Both the position numbers and the translations under genes were made by a program. A DNA stretch of 59,486 nt from positions 1-59,486 of IMG/VR virus record IMGVR_UViG_3300044765_000192. One strand, written 5' to 3'. The notes under the pieces are model-generated. The model was given only the letters and a program-made list of their open reading frames with translations. It was not told the DNA's origin and did no database searches. The stretch is from a virus. The first letter of the stretch is position 1; each line of letters starts with the position of its first letter. Shown one piece after another: positions 8,158-17,103 of the stretch.

Positions 8158-8567
8158 CAGAACGAACGTGGGACCAACAGCGCCCAGATAGTACCGGTCA
8201 TGCCAGAGGCAAAGTCAATATTGACTGAGCCGTCAGCTTGCGCAAATCTGGACACGTCAAATGGCCCGATAAACGCGGTCCCAGTGCTGGCTGACAGGTT
8301 GCCAGTGACCAAATCGCCAAGGCCAGAACGGAACGCAGGTCCTGGTGTTGCACCGCCACCCACGCCAGCGCGTACGGTTACGGTTTTTGCGCTGGCAGTG
8401 GTGTTCTGGACGTAGAGCACCAACCGGTCGAGGTCAGGGCCTGCCGGAATGCTGGTCGTGGTAATGGGAATGTTCATCCCGTTCGTTGCATCAATCGCAG
8501 TCCCTGCGTTATTGAGCGTTGCGCTATTAGCAGTCAAGCTAATAGGTGTTAATGATGTTCGTGCCAT
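8157..8567 (-). CDS. Capsid decoration-like protein
   Basis: 136 residues, Thr/Ala/Gly-rich, predicted all-beta (TSLTPISLTANSATLNNAGTAID...DRLVLYVQNTTASAKTVTVRAG). It lies 24 bp after the capsid gene. Beta-rich proteins with this composition beside the coat gene usually decorate the capsid surface. The assignment is from position and composition. Confidence 0.55.
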   Translation of the reverse strand: MARTSLTPISLTANSATLNNAGTAIDATNGMNIPITTTSIPAGPDLDRLVLYVQNTTASAKTVTVRAGVGGGATPGPAFRSGLGDLVTGNLSASTGTAFIGPFDVSRFAQADGSVNIDFASGMTGTIWALLVPRSF

Positions 8568-8591
8568 GTCTTTTCTTCCTCCCGATCACGA

Positions 8592-9518
8592 CTAAGGATG
8601 CTGCAAGTAGGCCGCGGCCAGCGCGTACGGACGTACCGTCTTTGCGCCGTAGAGCGCCAGGCCCTTCACGGCGTCTGCGAAGCGATACGGGGGCCTGTAT
8701 GCCTCAACTTTGTTAATGCCTTCTGCCTTCGTGACCGCCATGGTATGGCCTGCAAGAATGACATCCTGCGACCCACTCTGGCCTTTCGTGCCTCCCAGGT
8801 TTGGCGCATTCACTGACTCATAGACATCCATGCCTTCAACTTTGCCCAGATAGGCATCAGACGATGCACCAGCAGAAGCGTCCAACTTGCCAGAGAGAAT
8901 AGTCAACCTCGCATCGGGCGTGTTGAAGCTGGTAAACCGGATATCTTGGGTGAGGTAGGTTTTGCCCCAGGGCGGGATAACACACCAACGGCCCTGCTTC
9001 GGCACAAGTGACTGTGTGAGGTACTGAGCCAGGACAACCAGCAGATCGTAGAGGGTAGAGCCACCACCAACATTGGCCTGCGTGGGCGCTGAAACAGTGG
9101 TGAAGCTGCCAGAGTTGCCAATGAGGTTGGTAGAAACCGCGTCCGTGTAGAAACCAGCGTAGTACTGGTCCATGGTGTCGGCAAGCCTGTAGGCAGCCCA
9201 TGACATAGCTTCCGTCATGACCTCGGGATGAGCCTGGGCCTGATCGACATCGTCGACCTCAAAATTGTAATATTTGGCCTGGCTGATGGTGAGCATGGTC
9301 TGCGCATCAGTCAATGCCTGAGGCGCGTTGAGATCAGTGTCCTTTGTGTAGGAACTGATGGTGATATCACCTATCGCGTTGATACGCACCGTGTCACCCA
9401 TCCGTTGGATCTGACCTTCGTAGTCGTCGTTGAAGAGATTCCCGAACACCAGCTGCTTACGCATAGCCGCAAGCAAAGTGTCAGCCCATAGTTCGGGAAT
9501 AAAATTGTTTAGTGACAT
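8592..9518 (-). CDS. Major capsid protein (HK97 fold)
   Basis: 308 residues. It begins MSLNNFIPELWADTLLAAMRKQLVFGNLFNDDY...GDTVRINAIGDI, the N-terminal pattern of coat proteins that need a separate scaffold. Later come FEVDDVDQAQAHP, KQGRWCVIPPWGKTYL and a C-terminal EAYRPPYRFADAVKGLALYGAKTVRP. It follows the scaffold gene. No protease domain or long delta region is visible, so a scaffold-dependent shell without cleavage is inferred. Confidence 0.9.
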   Translation of the reverse strand: MSLNNFIPELWADTLLAAMRKQLVFGNLFNDDYEGQIQRMGDTVRINAIGDITISSYTKDTDLNAPQALTDAQTMLTISQAKYYNFEVDDVDQAQAHPEVMTEAMSWAAYRLADTMDQYYAGFYTDAVSTNLIGNSGSFTTVSAPTQANVGGGSTLYDLLVVLAQYLTQSLVPKQGRWCVIPPWGKTYLTQDIRFTSFNTPDARLTILSGKLDASAGASSDAYLGKVEGMDVYESVNAPNLGGTKGQSGSQDVILAGHTMAVTKAEGINKVEAYRPPYRFADAVKGLALYGAKTVRPYALAAAYLQHP

Positions 9519-9605
9519 GTAAGGCTCCCATCACCCCCTGCTCAACATCACCCCTTGCAAGGGTGGTACTGGGCACGAGATATGAAAGTAGCAAAACGTT
9601 AATTA

Positions 9606-10364
9606 TTAATGTCGCGAACGTGTGCCGTAGCGCATCGGGTTGTTTAACATAAACTGCTGAATTTCCGCGCGTCGTGCGGCGTATTCATCCGGTTTCATTG
9701 CGCTAATGACTTCCCAGGTTAATTCTTTCGGCGCACTGGATGTTGAGCGTGATGGATTAGTAGCACCGCCTGAGCTGGGTGCTACTTTTCCAAGCAGTTC
9801 TGGCATATCTTTCACGAGCTGACCAACGAGATCAGCAATGTTTTTTGCTGTTCCGCTGTCCTCGTCAATGTCGATGTCTTCCCAGTCCAGTAACTTGCCC
9901 ACTTTTTCAAGAAGATTGGGCTTGACGCCTGCTTTGATGGCAGCTCGCTCAATCTCACGATCAATCATCTGCTCGAATTGGGCTTCAAGAACGTCGTTAT
10001 GCTCAGCTTGCAGTTCTTCGTACTGCTTTTTGAGACGTTCTTGCTCGGACATCTGCGCTTCAGTTCGCTGCCGCTCCTCATCCTCAAACTTTTTCAATTT
10101 GGTGCGGTGGCCAGCATTCTCTTTGCGCAATTCAGCAATCATGCGCTCAAGGTCTTCAATGCTCTTGGGTGGTTTATTGTGACTCTCATCTGCCTGAGAT
10201 GGTGTCGAGGTTGTTGTATCACCTGCCTGAGATGGTGTCGAGGTTGTTGTATCACCTGCCTGAGGTGTGGGGTTCGTAGTGGAGGCGTCCGCCTGGGACG
10301 CGCCACCTGCCGGGTTGCTACCATTATCGACTTCAAGCAACCTCAGCGGCCTGTTTCTTAACAT
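9606..10364 (-). CDS. Capsid scaffolding protein
   Basis: 252 residues. A low-complexity N-terminus with two copies of an 11-residue unit (QAGDTTTSTPS, 33-bp DNA repeat at about 10196-10261) is followed by a long charged coiled coil (IEDLERMIAELRKENAGHRTKLKKFEDEERQRTEAQ), then a helical region and a C-terminal motif PDEYAARRAEIQQFML, as expected for a coat-binding end. Gene order portal, scaffold, coat is standard. Confidence 0.85.
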   Translation of the reverse strand: MLRNRPLRLLEVDNGSNPAGGASQADASTTNPTPQAGDTTTSTPSQAGDTTTSTPSQADESHNKPPKSIEDLERMIAELRKENAGHRTKLKKFEDEERQRTEAQMSEQERLKKQYEELQAEHNDVLEAQFEQMIDREIERAAIKAGVKPNLLEKVGKLLDWEDIDIDEDSGTAKNIADLVGQLVKDMPELLGKVAPSSGGATNPSRSTSSAPKELTWEVISAMKPDEYAARRAEIQQFMLNNPMRYGTRSRH

Positions 10365-10404
10365 AACTATAAATTATCCTTTTACAAAAGTCAATGAGCC
10401 TGAG

Positions 10405-10605
10405 TTATTGTTGCGCGCCATTCCCTGACTTGGGCTGAAGCAGCTTGTTTACTTCGCAGACTACCCCATCCCATGCAGCACGAGGTATGAGCGTTTGATT
10501 GCCGTTCATGTCAGTAATCATAATTAGCAATCCACTCTGAGTAAGGTTAACCTCTACCAATTCCGATAATGTGCCGTCAGGCCGTCTAGCTTCGACAATT
10601 GGCAT
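10405..10605 (-). CDS. Small hypothetical protein
   Basis: 66 residues, MPIVEARRPDGTLSELVEVNL... with alternating hydrophobic positions typical of a small beta barrel. It lies between the basic 58-residue gene and the scaffold gene on the late operon. No family recognised. Confidence 0.5.
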   Translation of the reverse strand: MPIVEARRPDGTLSELVEVNLTQSGLLIMITDMNGNQTLIPRAAWDGVVCEVNKLLQPKSGNGAQQ

Positions 10606-10616
10606 AGATTAACCCC

Positions 10617-10793
10617 CTACCCCTTTTTCTTTGCAGCAAGTACGCGCTTGAGGCGTGGATTCTTCCGCTTGGCTTTCGCTGATGCTTTGCGCGTCGAAGA
10701 TGCGAGAATAGCGCCTGCCGCTTCCATTGAGACGCCTGACCGACGAGCAATACCTGCCTGTACAGCTTTAAAACCGGGGTGTTTACCTGCCAT
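10617..10793 (-). CDS. Small basic head-region protein
   Basis: 58 residues, ATG 10793 preceded by AAAGGAGGAAGC. Sequence starts MAGKHPGFKAVQAGIARR, continues with SGVSMEAAGAILASSTRKAS and ends in a Lys/Arg-rich tail (SAKAKRKNPRLKRVLAAKKKG). Small basic proteins with this 'GKHPGF...AGAILA' layout occur near portal and coat genes of other phages; the role is unknown. The strong ribosome binding site and clean operon position support expression. Confidence 0.68.
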   Translation of the reverse strand: MAGKHPGFKAVQAGIARRSGVSMEAAGAILASSTRKASAKAKRKNPRLKRVLAAKKKG

Positions 10794-10837
10794 GAGTTGC
10801 TTCCTCCTTTGTTAACCCTTGAGAAACTAATTTCATA

Positions 10838-11038
10838 TCACACTCCGAAAAGCGTCAAAACAACAATCAGTAAACCAATCACCGCAACAATGCCATAGCA
10901 AATTGCCCGCATCACACTTCTAGCAATGGCCGCACTGATAGCCAGATCAGAAGCACGGACAAACATTGCAAATACCAGGTAGAATAACGGTTGCAATAAT
11001 ACTCTCATCATTTCCCTTCCCATCAGTGCAGCATCCAT
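10838..11038 (-). CDS. Small membrane protein, two predicted helices
   Basis: 66 residues with two hydrophobic segments (about 11-28, VLLQPLFYLVFAMFV; and 45-66, AICYGIVAVIGLLIVVLTLF). It overlaps the end of the VIT-like gene by 16 bp, so it is probably co-translated with it. The function is unknown; membrane genes are unusual between portal and scaffold. Confidence 0.55.
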   Translation of the reverse strand: MDAALMGREMMRVLLQPLFYLVFAMFVRASDLAISAAIARSVMRAICYGIVAVIGLLIVVLTLFGV

Positions 11039-11520
11039 CCAATCGCAACCCCTGCAAGGGTGCCTGCGGTTACGATCATCAGAAAGAATACCGCTGACTG
11101 CATCATCCCATCGGCTTCATCGGTATACTTGGCTTTCAGTGCACCAAACGCTAAAGCCACAAGTGCTGTACAGCCATAGGACCACATCTGCATGTATGGT
11201 AGATTTAGCACTACTGGAATAAGTGGAGCGCACCCACCCACGATGAATGCAGCGCCGGTTTCTAAGCCTTGTCGCACCGGGTAGCTATCATTGGAAAGCT
11301 TGGCAGAAGCAAAGCCACCGAGCGCCATGCTGATCGCGCTGGCCAGGACCACGCTGATCATCACCAGCAACAAGTGGGACGTGACCGCAGCGCTGGACAG
11401 AGCCATGACAGTGACTAATGTGGTCACCAGGCCATCGTCTAAACCCATCACGACACCACGTAGCCACCCCTGAGGCTTGTAACGTGAAGCACGACGTGGA
11501 ACTCTTCTGTACATACTCAC
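11023..11520 (-). CDS. VIT1/CCC1-like integral membrane protein
   Basis: 165 residues with about four to five membrane helices. The start GWLRGVVMGLDDGLVTTLVTV matches the R-x-x-V-x-G-x-x-D-G-L/I-V hallmark of the VIT1/CCC1 iron/manganese transporter family; SAISMALGGFASAKLSND corresponds to its second conserved helix and GGCAPLIPVVL to the third. The cytosolic metal-binding insert of eukaryotic VIT is absent, as in short bacterial members. It lies directly after the portal gene on the late strand. A role in metal handling of the infected cell, or use of the fold in the virion or membrane, is inference. Confidence 0.7.
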   Translation of the reverse strand: MSMYRRVPRRASRYKPQGWLRGVVMGLDDGLVTTLVTVMALSSAAVTSHLLLVMISVVLASAISMALGGFASAKLSNDSYPVRQGLETGAAFIVGGCAPLIPVVLNLPYMQMWSYGCTALVALAFGALKAKYTDEADGMMQSAVFFLMIVTAGTLAGVAIGWMLH

Positions 11521-11521
11521 C

Positions 11522-12892
11522 TCACTCCCCAGCAGGGGTAGATATTATCGGCGGCATCTTCACTTGCTCATTCGCCTGTTTGCTGGCTTCTTCATCCGGG
11601 TCATACCCAAGCTTTTGTAGCGCTGACGTTCGCGAGACGCCTGCTTGCTGCAATACGATGGCAGTTTGTGCGGCTGCCAAATCGTCCACCGGTAGAAGAG
11701 CTTGCCAGTGCAGTTCTACCGGGTAGTCTTCGTATTCGTCCAGTGAGAGCAGCCCGGCCACCACGAGCGCCGCACGTGAAATGCATCGAATCAGGCAACC
11801 GTACAATCGTCTTTTTTGGACAGTCTTCTCAAGTAGCGGCTGGAACAAGAGCTGCAGCGCCACGCCTGAGAGATTCCCTTTCGGCAGATCAACGAGCCGC
11901 CCGAGTGCAACGGCTGGCACCCGGCTCTGCTCGTCCATATCGCTGCGGATATTGGCGATGAAGTTGAGCGAACTGGCCAGGTCGCTATGCATTTCCAGGT
12001 TCTCAAGCTTGCTGTCCGGCGACGGCAGACAGATAAGATCATCCACGCCGATATTGATCTGCGATGCGGACAGGCCGACTGCAAACGTTTTGGGATGTGC
12101 GTGATATTTGATGATGCGGCTTGTGTTCGACTGGATAAAGTTCAAGACTTTGTTCTGCTCAATCAGGTCTGGTGTGAGATCCGGGGTGCCCCATGCTTCG
12201 TTTGGATTGGGCAGATTCTGGCACGTGAATATTGGCGCAAATGGCCATGGCCACACTTCACGCGGCCCGACCTGGTACCAACTCCCGGCATGGCCCCTTC
12301 TGATGTAGTTCGTGATCGTCCAGGTGTCGTCCAGATCGTACTCACCGGCGATCCCCGCAAGGCCATCGGGATCAATGCGGGCAATGATCTGGCGTTTCTG
12401 GAAATCGTTGATGGATGGGTACTCGATGACATAGGCCAGCGTGAGCGAGCAGTCATCCGGTGCGGTTACGATGCGCACAATCTGCGGGTCCATAACGACA
12501 ATACGCGGGAAACGCATTTCCCCCTGCGCGGGGATAAGCTTGCAAAAGACTTGTCCGCACATACCGCCGTTGATGGCCATCTGGGAAAGCAGCGTCATAC
12601 GCTCGTCATCATCACCCCATAGGCCGTCCAGGAAGTCTTGATGCTGCGCTTCAATCTTGAGCGTCTGGCCAAACAAGAACGAGACACCTTTGTTGACGAT
12701 CGGCTCACAGCGATTGCTCAACACATTGTCGTCTGGCTGGTCAGCGCTGACTTTGAGTGGCTTTGGCAGATCGCCTCTGTAAGCCTTCCAGGCAAGCGCC
12801 ATCTGTTGTTTACGCTCCGCGTCAGCTTGCGACATAGGCGCCTGGGCAAGGGACTGTGTGGTCGGATGTTGTTGCATGTAGGGAGCAAGCAT
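11522..12892 (-). CDS. Portal protein (SPP1 gp6-like)
   Basis: 456 residues. N-terminal AWKAYRGDLPKPLKV...DDNVLSNRCEPIVNKGVSFLFGQ is typical of gp6-type portals, as are the central ..EVWPWPFAPIFTCQNLPNPNEAWGTPDL... and SALGRL-like NIRSDMDEQSRVPAVALGRLVDLPKGNLSGVALQLLFQPL helices. Twelve subunits would form the packaging vertex. It starts 10 bp after the large terminase gene ends. Confidence 0.9.
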   Translation of the reverse strand: MLAPYMQQHPTTQSLAQAPMSQADAERKQQMALAWKAYRGDLPKPLKVSADQPDDNVLSNRCEPIVNKGVSFLFGQTLKIEAQHQDFLDGLWGDDDERMTLLSQMAINGGMCGQVFCKLIPAQGEMRFPRIVVMDPQIVRIVTAPDDCSLTLAYVIEYPSINDFQKRQIIARIDPDGLAGIAGEYDLDDTWTITNYIRRGHAGSWYQVGPREVWPWPFAPIFTCQNLPNPNEAWGTPDLTPDLIEQNKVLNFIQSNTSRIIKYHAHPKTFAVGLSASQINIGVDDLICLPSPDSKLENLEMHSDLASSLNFIANIRSDMDEQSRVPAVALGRLVDLPKGNLSGVALQLLFQPLLEKTVQKRRLYGCLIRCISRAALVVAGLLSLDEYEDYPVELHWQALLPVDDLAAAQTAIVLQQAGVSRTSALQKLGYDPDEEASKQANEQVKMPPIISTPAGE

Positions 12893-12902
12893 GGGCTACC
12901 TC

Positions 12903-14270
12903 CTATCGCCAAATGCTCGGATGATACGTAACACTGTTTGGCATCAAGTCAAAATAAGCGCAAAGATAGCGTACGCAGTCTAAAGCGTGGTCCGATTCCT
13001 TCACCGGTTCTTCTTTGATGCCATCGCTGCCTTGCTTCCAGACATAGGTATCCGGTTCTTCTTCTAAGCACGTTGGACGCTTTGCCCTAGCCAGCTCCTG
13101 GTCACGCTCAAATAAACAGTCCCGATAGACGACCAGGCGCGGCTTGCCATCGCCTGCCGGTTTGAGACGGGCTGCCACCGCTTGAATGCCATCAGACACG
13201 CTTTTCTTTGCCGGAATGGTATGCAGGCCCAGATGCTTGGTGAGCGTATGCCTGTCCTCAATATCATGGTCACAGATGATATCCCGTGGAAGTGGATCGG
13301 CCCAATCAGCCGGTTGTGGCTTGTATTTCGGGTGGTCTTTGGGCAGAAGATGAAACCAGCCGGAAGCGATTGCAATGTCTTTGGCATGGTCTTCAACTAG
13401 CTTCTTTGTGCGATATAGTTGGCGATAGATGATAATGCGGCCATCATTATCGACTGCTGCCCATAAACACACGAACGGATGAGTGAATCCGAAATCTACG
13501 GCAAGATACCGAGGTTGTGACTTGAGGACTGGATATTGCTCGGAACTCACCACGTTGCGCGATCGGTCCCAAGAGTCTTCATACACCGTATTTTCCGACG
13601 CCGCCCAGATTCCGTAGCGATAGCGAGCAAGGCGCACACCGGACAGCGACTCAAGCGTGCCAAGATAGCGCCTGCCCTCCACCGTCATCTCGCCAGTATC
13701 GCTGAACAACACCGGATTATCTTCATGCCGGGACTCCAGCATGATTGTTTTGCCAGCATTGGCCCGTTGACGCGCCCAATGGGTTGGAGCATCCGGGTTG
13801 CAATCGCCCAGAAGCTGCTGATAGGGCAGCACGCCATTGCGCAGGCGAATGGTACAGGCTTCCCAATCGGTTTCAGTGAGTTCGGTACATTCCTGGCAAT
13901 AGATCATGTCCCATTCCGAAGACATGATCTTGGAAGGTTTATCAAGGCCGCCAACAGCAAGAATAGCGCCATTGGGATATTGATACTGTTGGAGTGAAGG
14001 CTTCCACTGTACCCCGTCTAGATCTGGCCTAATCTTTTCCCAATACGTCACCATGCCTGATTCAGTGAGGGAGCGGCGTGTTTTGCGCAGCATCAAGAGA
14101 CGAGCATTGGGGTATTTGAGGGCGGCAAGATGCAGTTTTTCGAGAATGGAGCGTGATTTTCCAGTTCCGGCAGGCCCGGAAAGAATGATCTCAGGGTCAC
14201 GCATCGCAAAGATGTCACGAGCTGCCCCGCGAGGGCGGTAGTGAATAACTAGTTCCGAAGTATCAATCAT
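12903..14270 (-). CDS. terL: Terminase large subunit
   Basis: 455 residues. ATPase: Walker A SGPAGTGKS (about 31-39), Walker B-type region WDMIYCQECTEL (about 118-130). Nuclease: YLAVDFGFTHPF (about 255), a second acidic site ICDHDIEDR and a final ALDCVRY near the end, the three-acid RNase H-like centre. It packages concatemeric DNA into the prohead. It overlaps the small subunit gene by 4 bp (ATGA). Confidence 0.93.
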   Translation of the reverse strand: MIDTSELVIHYRPRGAARDIFAMRDPEIILSGPAGTGKSRSILEKLHLAALKYPNARLLMLRKTRRSLTESGMVTYWEKIRPDLDGVQWKPSLQQYQYPNGAILAVGGLDKPSKIMSSEWDMIYCQECTELTETDWEACTIRLRNGVLPYQQLLGDCNPDAPTHWARQRANAGKTIMLESRHEDNPVLFSDTGEMTVEGRRYLGTLESLSGVRLARYRYGIWAASENTVYEDSWDRSRNVVSSEQYPVLKSQPRYLAVDFGFTHPFVCLWAAVDNDGRIIIYRQLYRTKKLVEDHAKDIAIASGWFHLLPKDHPKYKPQPADWADPLPRDIICDHDIEDRHTLTKHLGLHTIPAKKSVSDGIQAVAARLKPAGDGKPRLVVYRDCLFERDQELARAKRPTCLEEEPDTYVWKQGSDGIKEEPVKESDHALDCVRYLCAYFDLMPNSVTYHPSIWR

Positions 14271-14680
14271 ACTTCACCTACATTTGCGCCATACTCTCTC
14301 ACAACTGTTCCGCGAATGACGAGATCATCAGACCGTTTGTCCAATCCCATCAGCTTTGAGCGGCGCTCTTTAATGGCTAAGATGCGGTCCACGGCGAACA
14401 TTTGCGCTTTCTCGAACCCTTCTTCTTCTAGCCGTTTCCAGCAAATAGCCTCCAATTTATCCAGGCTGTCGGCTTCTTCCCGGCGAAGCTCTTCTACGTT
14501 CTCAACTACCACACGGTTCAGTTCGCGCTGTACCGCATCGTGTGCCGCTCCACGACTGGCATATCCGCAGCGCCGGGCGATCTCGTCGTAGGAAAGACGT
14601 TGTGCACGAAGCGAGAGCGCAAGTACCGCCCGCTGCGCTGCATTCACGTCACGTGTAGTTCTACCCTTTGCGTTCGCCAT
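14267..14680 (-). CDS. terS: Terminase small subunit
   Basis: 137 residues. N-terminal helix-turn-helix (RAQRLSYDEIARRCGYASRGAAHDAVQREL) followed by a long coiled helix (VENVEELRREEADSLDKLEAICWKRLEEEGFEKAQMFAVDRILAIKERRSKLMGLD), the DNA recognition plus oligomerisation layout of terS. First gene of the late operon. Confidence 0.83.
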   Translation of the reverse strand: MANAKGRTTRDVNAAQRAVLALSLRAQRLSYDEIARRCGYASRGAAHDAVQRELNRVVVENVEELRREEADSLDKLEAICWKRLEEEGFEKAQMFAVDRILAIKERRSKLMGLDKRSDDLVIRGTVVREYGANVGEV

Positions 14681-14792
14681 AATGTCCTGACAAGTAGTTA
14701 TTTGACAACGGGCCGAGCACTTTCATCAACAGCGTGTAGCCGCCCGACCCGCTTGCTATCAAGATGGTTTCAAAATGATACCCACTTCACAA

Positions 14793-14821
14793 AGTATACT
14801 ATAGCCTTTTGCTATGTGCAA
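14793..14821 (-). promoter_or_regulatory. Probable late-operon promoter
   Basis: On the minus strand TTGCAC, 17-base spacer, TATACT. The start would lie near 14787, leaving a leader of about 105 bases before the small terminase gene. It is the only good sigma70-like match between the terminator at 14868-14896 and the operon. The 14681-14989 interval otherwise holds that terminator and a CCCCTGCAAGGG palindrome variant. Confidence 0.6.
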
Positions 14822-14867
14822 GGAGAATATATATCGCAGCGACATATTCCCCTGCAAGGGCATAAGA

Positions 14868-14896
14868 AAAGACCGGAGGATCACGTCCGTCCGGCC
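14868..14896 (-). terminator. Rho-independent terminator after the nuclease/methyltransferase pair
   Basis: On the minus strand GGCCGGA...TCCGGTC (7 pairs, one G-U) followed by TTTTCTTAT. It separates the 15-16.8 kb transcription unit from the late promoter. Confidence 0.7.
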
Positions 14897-14989
14897 TGTT
14901 GTTTGTAACTTTCAATATATCGGATAACCGATGTTTTAAGAAAGTATCGCCTGCTATTCTATCAAAATGTCCTACCCCATGTAAGGGCG

Positions 14990-15505
14990 TTATGCTAATT
15001 TCCCTGGCTTTTTCTTTCCAAACACATCTTCTAGTGGGCGGGCCAGTTCTTTAGGTACAAGCCAGTAGTCTGTACGATGGACGCTTATCTTTGGCCCGGA
15101 TATGAGTACATCGTCTGTCAAATCTTCTACATACGAGCAAGAGCACCCATCAGGCCAGATATAGACGATAGGAAGACCAAGAGCCGCGCGTTGCAGGCGG
15201 TGTGCTTCGTGAGCTTGCTTTTCAAGATCCCAATTTCGCGTATCCTGCCGCCCTGCTTTTGAGTCTACTAGCCAGATCCATTCACTTCCATGAAGTGGGT
15301 AGAGATCTGGACGAATGACCATCAGGTCTGGGAGCCACCTGATAGGCAAACGTGGTGAGTGTTTACGTAGAAAGTCTCTGGCTTGATCGGGGAGTTGTCC
15401 CTGCCCAAAGGGAAAGACCTTGCAGCGATATTTTTGTTCTAATTGAGCAGTATCAAGCTGTTCTTTTTCTGTGGCACTGGTTATGCGTTTGATATAGGTA
15501 TCCAT
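14990..15505 (-). CDS. PD-(D/E)XK nuclease-like protein
   Basis: 171 residues. The pattern LPD(60)LMVIRP...WIWLVD(81)SK(83)AG is a clear PD-(D/E)xK core: acidic residue at the end of a strand, then D-x-K about 20 residues on, followed by QAHEAHRLQRAALGLPIVYIW, which fits the QxxxY/helix-strand continuation. The gene lies 13 bp after the ParB-methyltransferase and ends at the shared terminator. It could be the restriction partner of that enzyme, a resolvase-like recombination nuclease or a host-DNA nuclease; the pairing makes a restriction-modification-like or exclusion role worth testing. Confidence 0.7.
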   Translation of the reverse strand: MDTYIKRITSATEKEQLDTAQLEQKYRCKVFPFGQGQLPDQARDFLRKHSPRLPIRWLPDLMVIRPDLYPLHGSEWIWLVDSKAGRQDTRNWDLEKQAHEAHRLQRAALGLPIVYIWPDGCSCSYVEDLTDDVLISGPKISVHRTDYWLVPKELARPLEDVFGKKKPGKLA

Positions 15506-15518
15506 GTAAGAGCCCGCC

Positions 15519-16787
15519 TTACTTCTTGACTAAGATCACCAAATCACGATACAGCTTGAGCAGCCGACGATTCTCACGAGCCCATGTGACCTGCTGGCCA
15601 GTAGCCTGCTGTGTGGAGTAGGGAACAATGATTCTCCGCTCCACCTTAAGATATGCTTTCCAGCAGGCCTCAAGCATATCTGTAGCGTGATCTACCACGC
15701 TACCGTCTTCACATTGCGTTGGACTGATGATATAAGCTATCCGCCCTTTAGGGGCAATATGTGCAGCACAGGTTTTGATAATTGTCGTCCAGGCTGCATA
15801 AAAATCGTCGAGCGACATATTCCCCAGGTTTTGCGAATGGTTCCCGTATCGCTCAAATGCCTGTTTCCAGTAAGGCGGGTCTAACAGAATAAAATCGGCC
15901 TGTTTGGGGGCGTCGGCAGGCCAGCCATCGAGGATGTTGTGCTCATGGATAGGAAGCATTGGCGTGGATGGTGCAATGTCGCTAGACCACACACGCCGAC
16001 CCATTTCTTTGGCAACTTTGATCGTTGTGCCGCCACCTGCGAATGGGTCAACTACGATCTGACCAGGCTCTGTGTAGAACCACAGCAGGTTTTCTACGAT
16101 TTGAGGAGGCATCTGGCCAAAGTACGTACTATCGCTGTCAGACTTTGTGAAGTTCCAGATATCGAAATGCTGGCGGGAGTTAGGAGCGTCCGCATTTCGG
16201 AATTCATTCCGTTTTGCGGATATCCATCTCCCAACTGTATCTTCATCAGGCCCATCTAACTCTGTGGCTATTTCACGATAATTTCGGCAATCAAGCCACA
16301 TATCCCATGCTTTGATTTTTTGTTGCTCAACTTCATTTTGACGGGCTTCAGCGCAATACTTTTTTGCAGTTCCTAGTGTAATAGAAAGTAATTGGCTGAT
16401 TTCTTCATATCGTTCATCGGGTGTACCAACCAGTGTGATGTATAGCCTGGCAGCGTCGTGCTTCTTGTCTTTTGCGCTGAGTTGTACCCCATGTTGGGCA
16501 TTCCTGATCATGGACTCTTTCAGGATCTCGATATCTGAAAGGTTACCCAGGTGGATTGCGTTAATTTCGCTCAGGCCCTCGCGTTGATGTGCCTGCCAGC
16601 GGTGAAAGCCATCTACCAATATGCCATCGCGAGCAATAACGATAGGTGGTAATAGATCAATAGATGCCCGATAGCGTTCAATGGCTGCATTGTCTTCTGA
16701 GAGCCTGGGGTATAGCTCTTTGACCAGGCGCACATCTGTGGTTTTTATTTTTATTGTTTGCATAGGTACAGGGCGTACATCCAGCAT
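15519..16787 (-). CDS. ParB/Srx-domain DNA methyltransferase fusion
   Basis: 422 residues. N-terminal ParB-like domain (about 10-115) with ILVDGFHRWQAHQREG at 56-71; a middle HTH-like part (SQLLSITLGTAKKYC; NYREIATELDGPDEDTVGRWI); C-terminal methyltransferase with motif I VDPFAGGGTT at 246-255 and motif IV DPPYW at 303-307. The DPPY motif indicates N6-adenine or N4-cytosine methylation. Such fusions are common in phages and protect DNA from restriction or mark it. Start preceded by GAGGTAAGATGA. It forms a two-gene unit with the nuclease-like gene. Confidence 0.88.
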   Translation of the reverse strand: MLDVRPVPMQTIKIKTTDVRLVKELYPRLSEDNAAIERYRASIDLLPPIVIARDGILVDGFHRWQAHQREGLSEINAIHLGNLSDIEILKESMIRNAQHGVQLSAKDKKHDAARLYITLVGTPDERYEEISQLLSITLGTAKKYCAEARQNEVEQQKIKAWDMWLDCRNYREIATELDGPDEDTVGRWISAKRNEFRNADAPNSRQHFDIWNFTKSDSDSTYFGQMPPQIVENLLWFYTEPGQIVVDPFAGGGTTIKVAKEMGRRVWSSDIAPSTPMLPIHEHNILDGWPADAPKQADFILLDPPYWKQAFERYGNHSQNLGNMSLDDFYAAWTTIIKTCAAHIAPKGRIAYIISPTQCEDGSVVDHATDMLEACWKAYLKVERRIIVPYSTQQATGQQVTWARENRRLLKLYRDLVILVKK

Positions 16788-17103
16788 TCATCTTACCTCG
16801 TTCTTTGACATAGGAAAGTATTATCGTATGCTCATTCTATCAGGAGGATGTGATCTAAACAATATGTCAACATGTATTATCGTGTCTGTTGGCTTTTCTG
16901 GCTGCTCCAGTGGTTGTCCCTGCAAGGGTGTGGGAGGGCATAAGAAAAGACCGGGTGGTTAAGCCGGTCTGGGTGGGTGTGTCCTATACGATTCAAAATA
17001 GGAAATTCGCTCTCATTTTACTGAGATTCGCCATACCCTGCAAGGGTGGATGGTTGGTTATACTTCAGGCTCGTGATCTGGTAGTGCGGCCAGATCAGGG
17101 ATA
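16788..17103. other. Intergenic region with two palindrome variants
   Basis: 316 bp without a convincing gene. It holds CCCTGCAAGGG at about 16919 and again at about 17036, and one terminator for the minus-strand gene upstream. A weak TTGTTT/TAGAAT promoter for the methyltransferase is possible near 16826-16855 (minus strand). Confidence 0.5.
16945..16970 (-). terminator. Rho-independent terminator
   Basis: Minus strand AGACCGG, 9-base loop, CCGGTCT, then TTTTCTTAT. Perfect 7-bp stem downstream of the membrane-anchored gene at 17104-17550. Its 3' tract matches that of the terminator at 14868. Confidence 0.8.
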
